In this document: positions 7,817 to 17,040 of the stretch, in pieces
How the letters are laid out: the number at the start of each line of letters is the position of its first letter
Position numbering within the stretch: the first letter of the stretch is position 1
NCBI GenBank assembly: GCA_049610385.1
Contig: JBMYZL010000019.1
Span: 1 to 49,477, forward strand
Direction of reading: 5' to 3'
Length of the DNA stretch: 49,477 nucleotides
Source: JBMYZL01 sp049610385
GTDB lineage: Bacteria; Bacteroidota; Bacteroidia; Flavobacteriales_D; Sanyastnellaceae
Translations under genes and position numbers: made by a program
The notes under the pieces: generated by a model
Told to the model about the DNA's origin: nothing
The model's input: the letters and a program-made list of their open reading frames with translations, nothing else
Database searches by the model: none

Positions 7817-10800
7817 ATGATGGTTCAGGCTTTTCGGACAAAAAACAAGCATTGGATGCGGTGGGCGTCCGGACTCGTCTGTGCTTGTTCATTTGTTCCC
7901 TTGTGGTCACAGTCGGTTACTCCACGTGTTCTGCGCGCAGCGCACTCACCAAACCCTCACGGCTTCATCCCGAATGCGGGCCAATGGCCAAGTGAAGTGA
8001 CCGCTCGTGCGCAGTGGGGGACAGGAGAGTTGTGGATGACGGAATCTGGCTGGCGAACCCGAATGTTTGGTCCTGGGTGGGATCGCGTGGCTTCACATGA
8101 TGCCATTGCAGGTGAGACCCGATTGAGCTCTCAGGTTTGGGATGTGGAGTTCTTGGGTGGAGCCGTGGAATCATGGTCCTGGGGAGAGCCCGTTTCAGGC
8201 ACCCGATACAATTTTTACTTGGGTTCGGATGCATCGAAATGGTCCAAGGGGTTGCGTTCACGGTCCCACATGACTTGTCATGATGTTTGGCCTGGGGTGG
8301 ATTTGGTGATGCGCAGTATGCGCGGAATGAGTGGACAGTTCAAATACGATTGGGTCGTGGATGCTGGGGTCGATGTGGGTGTGGTTCAATTGCGGATGAG
8401 CGGTGCCTCCTCTCAACCCGATGAAGCTGGCGGGTTCTTGCACGAAATGGGGCCGGCATCTTCTCCTTGGGGGCTGATATCAGAATCAGCACCATTCTGT
8501 TACCAAATGGACGGCTCTCAAATGGAGGAGGTGCCGTGTCATGCAGAATGGGTTTTGGAAGGTGGGGCTGTTGTGGTGCGTTATGCCTTGGATGGTCCTT
8601 GGGATGACGAACGCCCATTGGTGATTGATCCAGAAATTCAATTTGCAAGCTACGTCGGGTCTTCTGCGGACAGTTGGGGATTCACAGCAGGGTATGACAA
8701 TCAAGGTCGGTTGATTGGTGGAAGTGGGGTGCGAAACGTGGGTTATCCCACGACTGTGGGGGCCATTGATGATGTGTTCAACGGGGGCGAATTTGACGTG
8801 GGCTTGACAGTTTGGTCTGAAGACGGAAGCACATTGGACTACAGCACCTACCTCGGTGGCAGCAACATGGAGTTTCCACACAGCGTCACCAGTGACGACC
8901 AAGGGGACATTTATGTCATGGGAACCACGGGTTCAATCGGTTTTCCGACTACATCTGGTGCGTCTGTGACCAATTTCGTGGGTGGGGAATACATCAACCT
9001 TGGTGCCAACAGTTTTTATGGTGAATACAGCCAAGGTTGCGATTTGTTTGTTTCAAAAATCAGCGCCTCCGATGGGTCTTTACTGGCCAGTACGTTCATG
9101 GGCGGGACAGGGAATGATGGCCTCAACATCGGTGACAAACTCAACTACAATTACGGTGATGTGTGTCGTGGAGAAATTGCCATTGACCCTGAGGGTCGGC
9201 CTTGGGTGGTGTCGACCACCAACAGCACTGATTTCCCCTTGATGCAGGCGTTTGATCAGGTTTTGGAGGGCGTCAGTGATGGGGTGATTTTTCGAATGTC
9301 TCCTGATTTGGCCACCTTGGAATTCTCATCCTATCTCGGAGGAGTGAATGAGGATGCAGCTTTTGGCATCCAGTTCGATTCATCCGGTGAACTGGCGTAT
9401 GTGGCGGGCGGCACAAAAAGTGCGGATTTCATCACCACCACAGGCGCTTACGCAGGGGATTGGCAAGGTGATGTGGACGCCTTTCTGACCCGGATCAATT
9501 TTGGGGGCGGTTTTCCCTTCATCGAGGCGGCGACGTTTCTGGGCACTTCGGACTATGATCAAGCATATTTTGTCCAATTGGACACCGAAGACCATCCATT
9601 TTTGATGGGTCAAACCCGTGGTTCCATGCCCTTGGCAGGCACTGACATTTACGATAGCAATCCAAATGGCAGCACCTTTGTAGCGCGATTCAGCCCGGAT
9701 TTGGCCTCGCTTGACTGGTGCACACGTGTGGGTGTTGATCAAACCGGGATTGACATCAGCCCCACAGCATTTTTGGTTTCGGATTGCGATGAGGTGTACA
9801 TGTCCGGGTGGGGAGGGGTGACCAATTCCAGCAACAGCGCTTACGCCTCAAGCAGCACCACGAATGGGATGCCGACCACCTCGGACGCTTACCAACTGTC
9901 CACAGACGATAGTGATTTTTGGTTGGGGGTGTTGGCGCCGGGGGGGACGGATTTGACCTATGGCACTTTTTTTGGTGGTCCCTTTGCCAATGAGCATGTC
10001 GATGGAGGAACCTCTCGGTTTGACAAGGATGGAACGGTGTATCAAGCCGTCTGTGCAGGTTGCGGCGGTTTTGATGATTTTCCAGTGACAGAAGGGGCCT
10101 ATGGACAGGTCAACCCTTCTACCAATTGCAATCTCGGCGTGTTCAAATTCAATTTGGGTTCGTTGGTCGCGGTGATTGACATCGACAACTCTTCCGGTCT
10201 GTGTGTGGGCGATCCGATTCAATTCATCAACAACTCTTTTGGCGGTTCAGAATTCGAGTGGTTTTTCGGTGATTTGAACACGTCTGATGAAGAAAATCCA
10301 GAGTATATCTATGATACGGAGGGGCAGTGGGACATCATGTTGGTGGTTTCAGACCCCAATGCGTCAGGGGGGTGCTTGGACCCCGATACAGCCATTGTTT
10401 CGGTTTTCATCGAGGATGTTCCGCAGCCATCTGTGGATTTGGTGGATCCGATTTGCGAAGGCATGTCAGTGACTTTGCAGGCATGGGGGGGGGCGGATTT
10501 GGTCTGGCAAAACGACCCCACTTTGAGCGCCACGGACACGCCTACGCCTGAGGCCTCCCCGACTGAAACCACCACATACTTTGTCCAAGATTCAAACGAA
10601 TGCGGAACAGGCATCGACAGCGTCATCGTGGTGGTCACCAGCCTTGACCTCGAGATGTCCAATGACATGACCATCTGTCTCGGAGAGACGGTGGAGCTGA
10701 ATGCCATCGGAGGGGATGAGGTGGTGTGGAGTCCAGCTGTGGGATTGGCAGACCCAACCAGTGAGAGTACCCAAGCCACTCCGAGTCAGACCACCACGTA

Positions 10801-11836
10801 TACGGCAGCCGTGAGCACGGACGAGGGTTGTTACCAGGAAGAAGAAGTTACTGTGAACGTGGTGACGAGTACGCCGGGCGGGGTCACATGGCCGGTGGAG
10901 TATTTGTGTCCCGGTCAAGGGTTGTATTTGCAAGCATCTGAAGGAGACACATACTTGTGGTCTCCTGCCCAGTACGTGAACAATCCACTTTTGCAAAACC
11001 CCTTTGCGACGCCCCCCGGGGACATGACATTTGTGGCACAAATTGCCAATGTTTGTGGCGTTGGCGTGGATTCAGTTTCTGTTGTTTTTGTCAGCCCCTC
11101 AGCATCTGCGGATGGGGGCGGGTGGATTTGTGAAGGGTCTTCGATTCTTCTTTCAGCCACGGATGGGGTGAGTTTCAATTGGTCTCCCGCTTATTTGGTG
11201 AGTGATCCTCAGGCGCAGTCGCCAGTGGCTTTTCCCATTGAAACCACGGATTTTGTTGTCCACGTTACGGATGGATTTGGCTGCAGTGCGAGCGACACGG
11301 TGACGGTTCAGGTGTGGCCCTCTCCTGTGGTGGATGCAGGTCCAAGTCCATCAGTTGATTTGTTTGAATCCGCCGTGTTGTATGGAACGGTCATCGGTGC
11401 AGAGGATTTTACTTGGTCTCCTGGGGATGGATTGTCTTGCATCGATTGTTTGCAGCCTCTGGTGCTGAATCCAGAAGGCCCTATGGCGTTCCAACTCATG
11501 GCCACTTCACCTGAAGGGTGCATCGGCTCTGACAGTGTTTTTGTGGACGTCTTTGCCCCTGTTTTTTTGCCCACAGCATTCACACCCAACAACGACGGGG
11601 TGAACGATGTGTTTGTCGTGAGCAGTGTGAACGTTCGCGGCTATCAACTGCGGATTTTTGACCGTTGGGGCCATATGGTGTTTTACAGTCAGGACCCGGC
11701 AGAGGTTTGGTTGGGGAATGACCAAACCCAAGACAGTGAGCATTTCTTGCCCGACGGCGTCTACAACTGGCAATTGCGCTATGAACTTCGGGATGGTCCC
11801 CGATTGGAAACGGGCCATGTGGTATTGATCCGGTGA
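7817..11836 (+). CDS. Giant secreted SBBP-repeat/PKD protein with CHU_C (T9SS-type) C-terminal sorting domain
   Basis: The 1339-residue product has a signal peptide (residues 1 to about 32; the start could be a later Met) and then a beta-rich domain beginning HGFIPNAGQWP, of the kind preceding SBBP repeats (about 48-270). Residues about 275-775 are a beta-propeller-like SBBP array with repeats such as YSTYLGGS, FSSYLGG and YGTFFGG. A PKD domain follows at about 790-865 (EFEWFFGD), then five Ig-like repeats at about 870-1246, and finally the gliding-associated C-terminal domain (FLPTAFTPNNDGVNDVF, RIFDRWG, DGVYNWQLRY). The last domain is used for type IX secretion and surface attachment. It is likely a surface-exposed adhesin or structural protein; the ligand is unknown. 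The next gene begins 38 bases after its stop. Confidence 0.9.
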   Translation: MMVQAFRTKNKHWMRWASGLVCACSFVPLWSQSVTPRVLRAAHSPNPHGFIPNAGQWPSEVTARAQWGTGELWMTESGWRTRMFGPGWDRVASHDAIAGETRLSSQVWDVEFLGGAVESWSWGEPVSGTRYNFYLGSDASKWSKGLRSRSHMTCHDVWPGVDLVMRSMRGMSGQFKYDWVVDAGVDVGVVQLRMSGASSQPDEAGGFLHEMGPASSPWGLISESAPFCYQMDGSQMEEVPCHAEWVLEGGAVVVRYALDGPWDDERPLVIDPEIQFASYVGSSADSWGFTAGYDNQGRLIGGSGVRNVGYPTTVGAIDDVFNGGEFDVGLTVWSEDGSTLDYSTYLGGSNMEFPHSVTSDDQGDIYVMGTTGSIGFPTTSGASVTNFVGGEYINLGANSFYGEYSQGCDLFVSKISASDGSLLASTFMGGTGNDGLNIGDKLNYNYGDVCRGEIAIDPEGRPWVVSTTNSTDFPLMQAFDQVLEGVSDGVIFRMSPDLATLEFSSYLGGVNEDAAFGIQFDSSGELAYVAGGTKSADFITTTGAYAGDWQGDVDAFLTRINFGGGFPFIEAATFLGTSDYDQAYFVQLDTEDHPFLMGQTRGSMPLAGTDIYDSNPNGSTFVARFSPDLASLDWCTRVGVDQTGIDISPTAFLVSDCDEVYMSGWGGVTNSSNSAYASSSTTNGMPTTSDAYQLSTDDSDFWLGVLAPGGTDLTYGTFFGGPFANEHVDGGTSRFDKDGTVYQAVCAGCGGFDDFPVTEGAYGQVNPSTNCNLGVFKFNLGSLVAVIDIDNSSGLCVGDPIQFINNSFGGSEFEWFFGDLNTSDEENPEYIYDTEGQWDIMLVVSDPNASGGCLDPDTAIVSVFIEDVPQPSVDLVDPICEGMSVTLQAWGGADLVWQNDPTLSATDTPTPEASPTETTTYFVQDSNECGTGIDSVIVVVTSLDLEMSNDMTICLGETVELNAIGGDEVVWSPAVGLADPTSESTQATPSQTTTYTAAVSTDEGCYQEEEVTVNVVTSTPGGVTWPVEYLCPGQGLYLQASEGDTYLWSPAQYVNNPLLQNPFATPPGDMTFVAQIANVCGVGVDSVSVVFVSPSASADGGGWICEGSSILLSATDGVSFNWSPAYLVSDPQAQSPVAFPIETTDFVVHVTDGFGCSASDTVTVQVWPSPVVDAGPSPSVDLFESAVLYGTVIGAEDFTWSPGDGLSCIDCLQPLVLNPEGPMAFQLMATSPEGCIGSDSVFVDVFAPVFLPTAFTPNNDGVNDVFVVSSVNVRGYQLRIFDRWGHMVFYSQDPAEVWLGNDQTQDSEHFLPDGVYNWQLRYELRDGPRLETGHVVLIR

Positions 11837-11874
11837 GGCCTTTTTGTTTCAGTGCTTTTTCCTACTTTCGGGGC

Positions 11875-12990
11875 ATGGTGTCGGAACGTTTCATTTCCCA
11901 ACATTTGCATCGGTTGTTGACGGATCACAACTGCGTGGTGATTCCGGGATTGGGCGGTTTTGTGTGCAATGAACGTCCGGCTCGTTATGATGATTCTCGA
12001 CAAGAATTGATTCCGCCCGCTCGGGACATGATGTTCAATGAGCGTCTGGTTCACAATGATGGGGTTCTGGCGCATGTTCTGGCATCTGCCACGGGCAAAT
12101 CCTATGCGGAAGCATTGATTGAAGTGGAGCGTGAGGCGAATTGGATGCGTGCTGCGCTCCGCGAAGGCGATGCTGTTGCCTTGGCACATGTGGGCAGATT
12201 GTTTCGGTCGTCACCGTCCGGCCCTGTTTCCTTTGTTGCTGATCCTGCGCTTGAGCGCTTGTTAAGTTCTTTTGGGTTGCAGCGCATCCCATTGCGGCCG
12301 CTTAGCAATTCCGCAGAAACAAAGCCAGAATCTGAACCGACACCGGTTGTGCCCATCGGAAGGTCCGTTTCTTCCACGCTGGCACATCCCTTGTTGCGGC
12401 GTTTGGCGGCGGTACTTTCCATTCCGTTGTTGGCCGGTTCCGCTTGGTTGGGCTTTTCAGATCGTGCAGACTTGATGAACCTCATCCCCGATACAGGTTG
12501 GACCTCTACGGAGGCCGTTGCGTTCATCCCGCGCTTTGAAGAGGAGGGTGTGTTGATGCCCAATCCAGTGGAGACAGAAGATCTCAATCGTTTCGATTCA
12601 CTGCTGGGTGGACTTTCTGGGGCAACGTCCGTGAGATATGATTTCGCAGAGGAAACGTTGAATGCCACCGGAACACATGTGCGACTTCGAGAGGTGCACA
12701 TGGAAGTTTCGAAGCCCGAGGCGCCCGTGGTGATCAATGAGGAGGAGGCACAAGCTTCTTCGCCTGTGGAGAATTTCTGGCTGGTGGCAGGTGCTTTCAG
12801 CGTCGAGTCCAATGCCCGAAATTATGCGGCATCGGCCCAAGCCAAGGGTTGGAATGCAGAAGTTCGTTTGGGGACAAATGGTTTGAATATGGTCGTTTTG
12901 GGGGCATTTGAGGATGCGATGGTTGCGCGCATGGAGATGGACCGGATTCGTCAAGATGGGGAATTCCAGGTTTGGCTCAAGACCCTTTGA
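11875..12990 (+). CDS. HU-CCDC81/SPOR domain membrane protein
   Basis: The 371-residue product begins with two tandem HU-like domains of the prokaryotic CCDC81 type (about 1-60, with CVVIPGLGGFVCN, and about 60-125). It then has a Pro/Ser linker, one transmembrane helix (about 177-195), a periplasmic linker and a C-terminal SPOR domain (about 298-371, FWLVAGAFSVESNARNYA). SPOR domains bind glycan strands lacking stem peptides, so it probably links cytoplasmic partners or the nucleoid to septal peptidoglycan; that role is inferred. The ATG at 11875 gives the family-typical N-terminus; a GTG at 11833 overlapping the previous stop would add 14 unrelated residues. Confidence 0.88.
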   Translation: MVSERFISQHLHRLLTDHNCVVIPGLGGFVCNERPARYDDSRQELIPPARDMMFNERLVHNDGVLAHVLASATGKSYAEALIEVEREANWMRAALREGDAVALAHVGRLFRSSPSGPVSFVADPALERLLSSFGLQRIPLRPLSNSAETKPESEPTPVVPIGRSVSSTLAHPLLRRLAAVLSIPLLAGSAWLGFSDRADLMNLIPDTGWTSTEAVAFIPRFEEEGVLMPNPVETEDLNRFDSLLGGLSGATSVRYDFAEETLNATGTHVRLREVHMEVSKPEAPVVINEEEAQASSPVENFWLVAGAFSVESNARNYAASAQAKGWNAEVRLGTNGLNMVVLGAFEDAMVARMEMDRIRQDGEFQVWLKTL

Positions 12991-12992
12991 GC

Positions 12993-13652
12993 GTGGCATT
13001 TGAGTTTCCCAAAGGTTTACCGGAGGCCGTCATATTGGATTTTGGTGGGGTGTTGTATGACATCGATTACGATGCACCAGTTCGGGCTTTTGAGGCCTTG
13101 GGGGCGGGTGATTTTGATCAAATCTATCATCAGCACATACAAACCGACTTGTTCGACACCCTGGAAACGGGGGGCATCTCACCGGCAGCTTTTCTGGAGG
13201 CCCTTCAATCCCATTGTCGTCCTGGGACAACGGTCAAAGAAGTTTCGGATGCCTGGGATTCCATTTTGACGGGAATGAAAGCGGATCGGTTGCCGATGCT
13301 TCAAGCGCTCTCCCAGCAAACCCGTTTGTTCCTGTTGTCCAACACGAATGTGTTACATGCCAGACGTTTTGAGGCATGGATTGAGCGCGAAATGGGGTCT
13401 TTGTCCGCATGGCGCGGTGTTTTTGAAGCGGTTCATTACAGCCATGAATTGGGCATGCGCAAACCTCATCCAGAAACTTTTCGCCGGGTGTGTGACATCC
13501 ACGGAATTCGTCGGGAGTCCACCTGGTTTGTGGATGACAGCATCCAACATGTGGAAGGTGCGCGTTTGGCGGGTTTGCACGCTAGCCATTTGCCGGTTCC
13601 AGGACCGCGCGACATCCGAGATTTGTTGCTTCAGCAGGGGTTTGCACTTTGA
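12993..13652 (+). CDS. HAD-superfamily hydrolase (YihX-like phosphatase)
   Basis: The 219-residue protein shows the HAD motifs in order: motif I DFGGVLYDID near residue 18, motif II LLSNTN near residue 119, the motif III lysine in GMRKPHPETF, and motif IV WFVDDSIQHVEGA. Motif I has Gly in place of the second Asp of DxD, as in the YihX/dehalogenase-like branch, so it may act on sugar phosphates; the substrate cannot be read from the sequence. A GTG two bases after the preceding stop is preferred as start. A TTG at 12972, overlapping the SPOR gene, would add seven residues. Its 3' end overlaps the convergent DUF6495 gene by 22 bases. Confidence 0.82.
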   Translation: MAFEFPKGLPEAVILDFGGVLYDIDYDAPVRAFEALGAGDFDQIYHQHIQTDLFDTLETGGISPAAFLEALQSHCRPGTTVKEVSDAWDSILTGMKADRLPMLQALSQQTRLFLLSNTNVLHARRFEAWIEREMGSLSAWRGVFEAVHYSHELGMRKPHPETFRRVCDIHGIRRESTWFVDDSIQHVEGARLAGLHASHLPVPGPRDIRDLLLQQGFAL

Positions 13653-14050
13653 GCCTTCAAAAACCGCTCTCCGTCACACGGACAGGCTCCCTGCTCCAGT
13701 AGCAGGAAAATCTCACGACCCCGGGCCTCTGGCTCATAGGATTTTTGTCCTGTTCCCGAAATTCGAAATTGACCTGAATCATTTGGCATCAAACGAATGA
13801 GGTCAGCATTTGTTTCGCCGAATCGGAACAACCAAGTCTCACCTTCGTTTTCCCGTTCTAGAAATTCAATAGCGCCTGTTGCGCGATCGAAGAACAACTC
13901 GCTGAAGGCGTCCAAATGGTCATCGATTCCCTCCTGAAGAACGAGCATCTGAGCCCATTCTTCAGAAGGGATTCCTTCACCAGCGAGATATTGAATGAAC
14001 TCTTGTTCGACTTCTCGCAATTCCTCTTGGGTCAGTCGTCGGTATTTCAC
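13631..14050 (-). CDS. DUF6495 family protein
   Basis: The 139-residue product starts (GTG) with VKYRRLTQEELREVEQEF, the conserved opening of the Bacteroidota-specific DUF6495 family, and contains SEEWAQMLV and AFSELFFDRATGAIEFLE as in relatives. The family function is unknown. The protein is acidic, soluble and lacks a signal peptide. A TTG at 14080 would lengthen it by ten residues but overlaps the stop of the S9 peptidase gene, and homologues begin at the KYRRLT segment. It is the last gene of the minus-strand TonB-kdsB-S9 block. Confidence 0.78.
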   Translation of the reverse strand: MKYRRLTQEELREVEQEFIQYLAGEGIPSEEWAQMLVLQEGIDDHLDAFSELFFDRATGAIEFLERENEGETWLFRFGETNADLIRLMPNDSGQFRISGTGQKSYEPEARGREIFLLLEQGACPCDGERFLKAQSANPC

Positions 14051-14076
14051 TCGGTGGATTGTTCGACGTGATGTGG

Positions 14077-16281
14077 TCAAGAATCAATGCCTTCGAGCAT
14101 CATGAGAAAGGCATATTCCATAGCGGTTTCACGGAAACGTTTGAAACGCCCAGAAGCACCGCCATGACCTGTTTCCATGTTGCAATGCATGATGAGGAGG
14201 TTGTCATCCGTTTTGAAATCGCGCAATTTGGCCATCCATTTTGCGGGTTCCCAATATTGCACTTGGCTGTCCCAGTAGCCTGTAGTGACCAACATGTGCG
14301 GATAATCTTGGGCTGTGACTTGGTCATAGGGACTGTATTGCATGATGTAGTCAAAATAGTCGGGGTCTTTCGGGTTGCCCCACTCGTCGAACTCACCCGT
14401 GGTCAGCGGAATGGTCTCATCCAGCATGGTGTTGATGACATCTACAAAAGGAACAGCGGCAATCACACCATTCCAGAGGCTGGGCGCCATGTTGATGACA
14501 GCACCCATGAGCAAACCACCGGCTGAACCACCCATGGCGTAAAGGTGGTCAGGGGAGGTGAAGCCCAGATCGACCATGGCCTGACCGCAATCGATGAAGT
14601 CTGTGAATGTGTTCATTTTGTTGAACAACTTCCCATTTTCATACCATGAACGACCCATTTCTTGCCCCCCACGGATATGAGCCATGGCGTAGACGAAACC
14701 ACGGTCCAACAAGCTCAATCGCGTGCTCGAGAAGCCGGCATCCATGCTGTAGCCGTAACTGCCATATCCATAAAGCAACAAGGGATTTTCCCCGTTCCGT
14801 TCCATCCCGTTGCGATAGACGATGCTCACGGGGACTTCCACCCCATCGCGTGCTTTGACCAGGATTCGTTCGCTGCTGTAATTCGAGGGATCAAACCCAC
14901 CTCCAAGGACTTCTTGCTGCTTGAGCATTTCCCTGTCGTTGGTCACCAAATCCATCTCATAGACTGTATTCGGCGTGGTCATTGAGGTGTACCCGTATCG
15001 AAGCTTTTGTGTGTCAAAGTCCGGATTGGTGCTGACATAGGCCATGTAGGCCGGGTCGTCGAACTGGATATATTCGTCTTTGGAACCATCCCATGCTTTG
15101 ATTCGAATTTGGGTCAAACCATGGGTCCGTTCTTCCATGACCAAAAAGTCTTTGAACATTTCAATGCCCTCAAATAAGGTGTTTTCACGGTGTGGAATCA
15201 CATCTTCCCAGTGTTCATATCCCGTGGCATTTACAGGTGTTTTGACCAGTTTGAAATTCTGGGCATTGCGGTTTGTGGTGATGTAAAAGTGATCCCCCAT
15301 GTGGTCGGGGCTATACTCCAAATCTCGTTCCCGTGGCTGCATCACGGTCCAATCGCCATCCGGAATGTTGGCATCCAGGAAGCGCCATTCTGTGCTGACA
15401 GTGGAGTAACTTCCAATCATGATGTAGGCATCGCTTTTGGTCTTCCCAACGCCACAGCTGAAGGTTTCATCCGTTTCTTCATAAACCAATTCATCCGCTG
15501 CCGCATCTGTACCCAGGGTGTGCTTGTAGATTCGATAAGAACGCAGGGTGATGGGGTCTTTTTTCGAGTAGAACACGGTTTTGTTGTCATTCGCCCAAGT
15601 GGCCCCGCCGGTGGTTTGCGGGATTTCATCTGGCAGGTACTCCCCGGTGGTCAAATCTTTGAATCTCAGGGTGTATTCTCGACGAGAAACGGTGTCTTGA
15701 CTGAAAGCAAGAAGGCGGTTATCTGGGCTCACACTTCGCCCACCCAAAGCAAAGTAAGAGAAGCCTTCCGCGAGGCTATTGACATTCAACATCACCTCTT
15801 CTTCATTGGCCATGTCCTCTGGTTTTCGGCAGTGAATGGCATACTCTTGTCCTTCTTCGTAACGGGTGTAATACCAGTAGCCATTGTCTTTGACTGGAAC
15901 ACTGGAGTCATCCTGCTTGATCCGTCCCACAATCTCGTTGAACAATTCCTCTTGAAAGTTCTCAGTGGGTTTGAGGATGGTTTCGGTGTATGCATTTTCT
16001 CGGGTGAGATAATCCAGCACGTCTTGGGTCTGTGCATCGGGATTTTCAGCTTCTTTTTGTTCGTCACTCAACCGCATCCAGAAATAGTCGTCGGAAAGGG
16101 TCTTCCCGTGAATTTCTGTGATATGGGGTTGTTTTTGGGCGTCTGGTGCCGCATCAAAAGAGCTGGCGGTCAAGGCTGGAGCAGTCTTCTCTGACATGGG
16201 GTCGTTTGAAGGGGTGGATTGGCAAGCGGCCGCAAAGATAGCCGTACAAACCACTGCGATATGATGGAATTTGTGAAACAT
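14077..16281 (-). CDS. Oligopeptidase B-like S9 prolyl-oligopeptidase family lipoprotein
   Basis: The 734-residue enzyme should cut short peptides, by oligopeptidase B analogy after basic residues. The N-terminus has a lipoprotein signal (AIFAAACQS), so it is an envelope-anchored form. A seven-bladed propeller covers about residues 55-470, beginning with the family segment DDYFWMRL, and the alpha/beta-hydrolase domain follows. The catalytic triad is visible: Ser586 in MGGSAGG, Asp671 in WDSQVQYWEP and His706 in ETGHGGASGR. HIRGGQEMGRSWYENGK is the diagnostic oligopeptidase stretch. It begins 12 bases after kdsB ends. The lipid anchor is unlike the cytosolic enterobacterial PtrB. Confidence 0.92.
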   Translation of the reverse strand: MFHKFHHIAVVCTAIFAAACQSTPSNDPMSEKTAPALTASSFDAAPDAQKQPHITEIHGKTLSDDYFWMRLSDEQKEAENPDAQTQDVLDYLTRENAYTETILKPTENFQEELFNEIVGRIKQDDSSVPVKDNGYWYYTRYEEGQEYAIHCRKPEDMANEEEVMLNVNSLAEGFSYFALGGRSVSPDNRLLAFSQDTVSRREYTLRFKDLTTGEYLPDEIPQTTGGATWANDNKTVFYSKKDPITLRSYRIYKHTLGTDAAADELVYEETDETFSCGVGKTKSDAYIMIGSYSTVSTEWRFLDANIPDGDWTVMQPRERDLEYSPDHMGDHFYITTNRNAQNFKLVKTPVNATGYEHWEDVIPHRENTLFEGIEMFKDFLVMEERTHGLTQIRIKAWDGSKDEYIQFDDPAYMAYVSTNPDFDTQKLRYGYTSMTTPNTVYEMDLVTNDREMLKQQEVLGGGFDPSNYSSERILVKARDGVEVPVSIVYRNGMERNGENPLLLYGYGSYGYSMDAGFSSTRLSLLDRGFVYAMAHIRGGQEMGRSWYENGKLFNKMNTFTDFIDCGQAMVDLGFTSPDHLYAMGGSAGGLLMGAVINMAPSLWNGVIAAVPFVDVINTMLDETIPLTTGEFDEWGNPKDPDYFDYIMQYSPYDQVTAQDYPHMLVTTGYWDSQVQYWEPAKWMAKLRDFKTDDNLLIMHCNMETGHGGASGRFKRFRETAMEYAFLMMLEGIDS

Positions 16282-16293
16282 CTGGGTTGGAGT

Positions 16294-17040
16294 TTATGGG
16301 GTCAAGACCCCTTTAGAAATCAGGTTTTCAATGGTGACGATGTCCCCCGGTGTATCGACGGATGGCGAAGGGGCTTCGGTTATTCCGACATGAATTCGCC
16401 AGCCATGTTCAAGCCAACGAAGTTGTTCCAAAGACTCTCGTTTTTCCAATGGGGTAGGATGCAGCAAAGTGATGGCTTCAAAAGCTCCTCGAGTGAATGC
16501 ATAGATGCCTTGGTGGAGGATCGCACCCTCAGTCCCGGAAGGAATGGGTTGCCGACTGAAATACAAGGCCCTGCCTTTCAGGTCGACAACGACTTTCACC
16601 CGATTGGGGTCAGTGATGCGCTCGACGTCTTGAACATTGTGACCCAGTGTTGCAACGGCAGCGCCTGGCATGTCAATGAGTTGGCACAATTGCTTGAGGG
16701 CCTTGGGTTGCACAAATGGCTCGTCTCCTTGGATGTTGACGATGGCCCGAGGGGTGAAGTCATTTTGGATTTCCCATTGGGTCAAGGCAGCATGGCACCG
16801 TAGGGTTCCATTTGGAATGTCCGGATCGGTTAGTTTCGCCAGAGCGCCTGCACGTTCTGCTGCATGTGCGATGCCCTCGTGGTCTGTGGCGACAATGACC
16901 GCATCGAATGCCCGTGCGGCTTGCGCCTGTTCGACCACCCTTTGAATCATGGATTTCCCATGAATGGTGGCCAGCGGTTTTCCCGGGAATCGGCTGGAAT
17001 TGTATCTCGCCGGGATGATCGCGACAATGGGATCCTTCAT
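16294..17040 (-). CDS. kdsB: 3-deoxy-manno-octulosonate cytidylyltransferase
   Basis: The enzyme activates KDO with CTP to give CMP-KDO for lipopolysaccharide inner-core synthesis in the cytoplasm. The 248-residue length is normal. The nucleotide-binding signature IIPARYNSSRFPGKPL (residues 8-23) is intact, as are the segments VATDHEGIAHAAE, VNIQGDEPFV, ALYFSRQPIP and the C-terminal SPSVDTPGDI. The ATG at 17040 overlaps the stop of the TonB receptor gene (ATGA), implying coupled translation. An in-frame extension upstream lies inside the receptor gene and is rejected. Confidence 0.95.
   Translation of the reverse strand: MKDPIVAIIPARYNSSRFPGKPLATIHGKSMIQRVVEQAQAARAFDAVIVATDHEGIAHAAERAGALAKLTDPDIPNGTLRCHAALTQWEIQNDFTPRAIVNIQGDEPFVQPKALKQLCQLIDMPGAAVATLGHNVQDVERITDPNRVKVVVDLKGRALYFSRQPIPSGTEGAILHQGIYAFTRGAFEAITLLHPTPLEKRESLEQLRWLEHGWRIHVGITEAPSPSVDTPGDIVTIENLISKGVLTP

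Noticed and set aside
13000..13269. Second reading frame inside the HAD gene
   Set aside because: Alternative-frame noise; the HAD motifs I-IV lie in one uninterrupted frame, so there is no frameshift.
15190..16194. Long plus-strand open frame (334 codons) opposite the S9 peptidase gene
   Set aside because: Antisense to an intact catalytic gene with a full Ser/Asp/His triad; no recognisable protein features.
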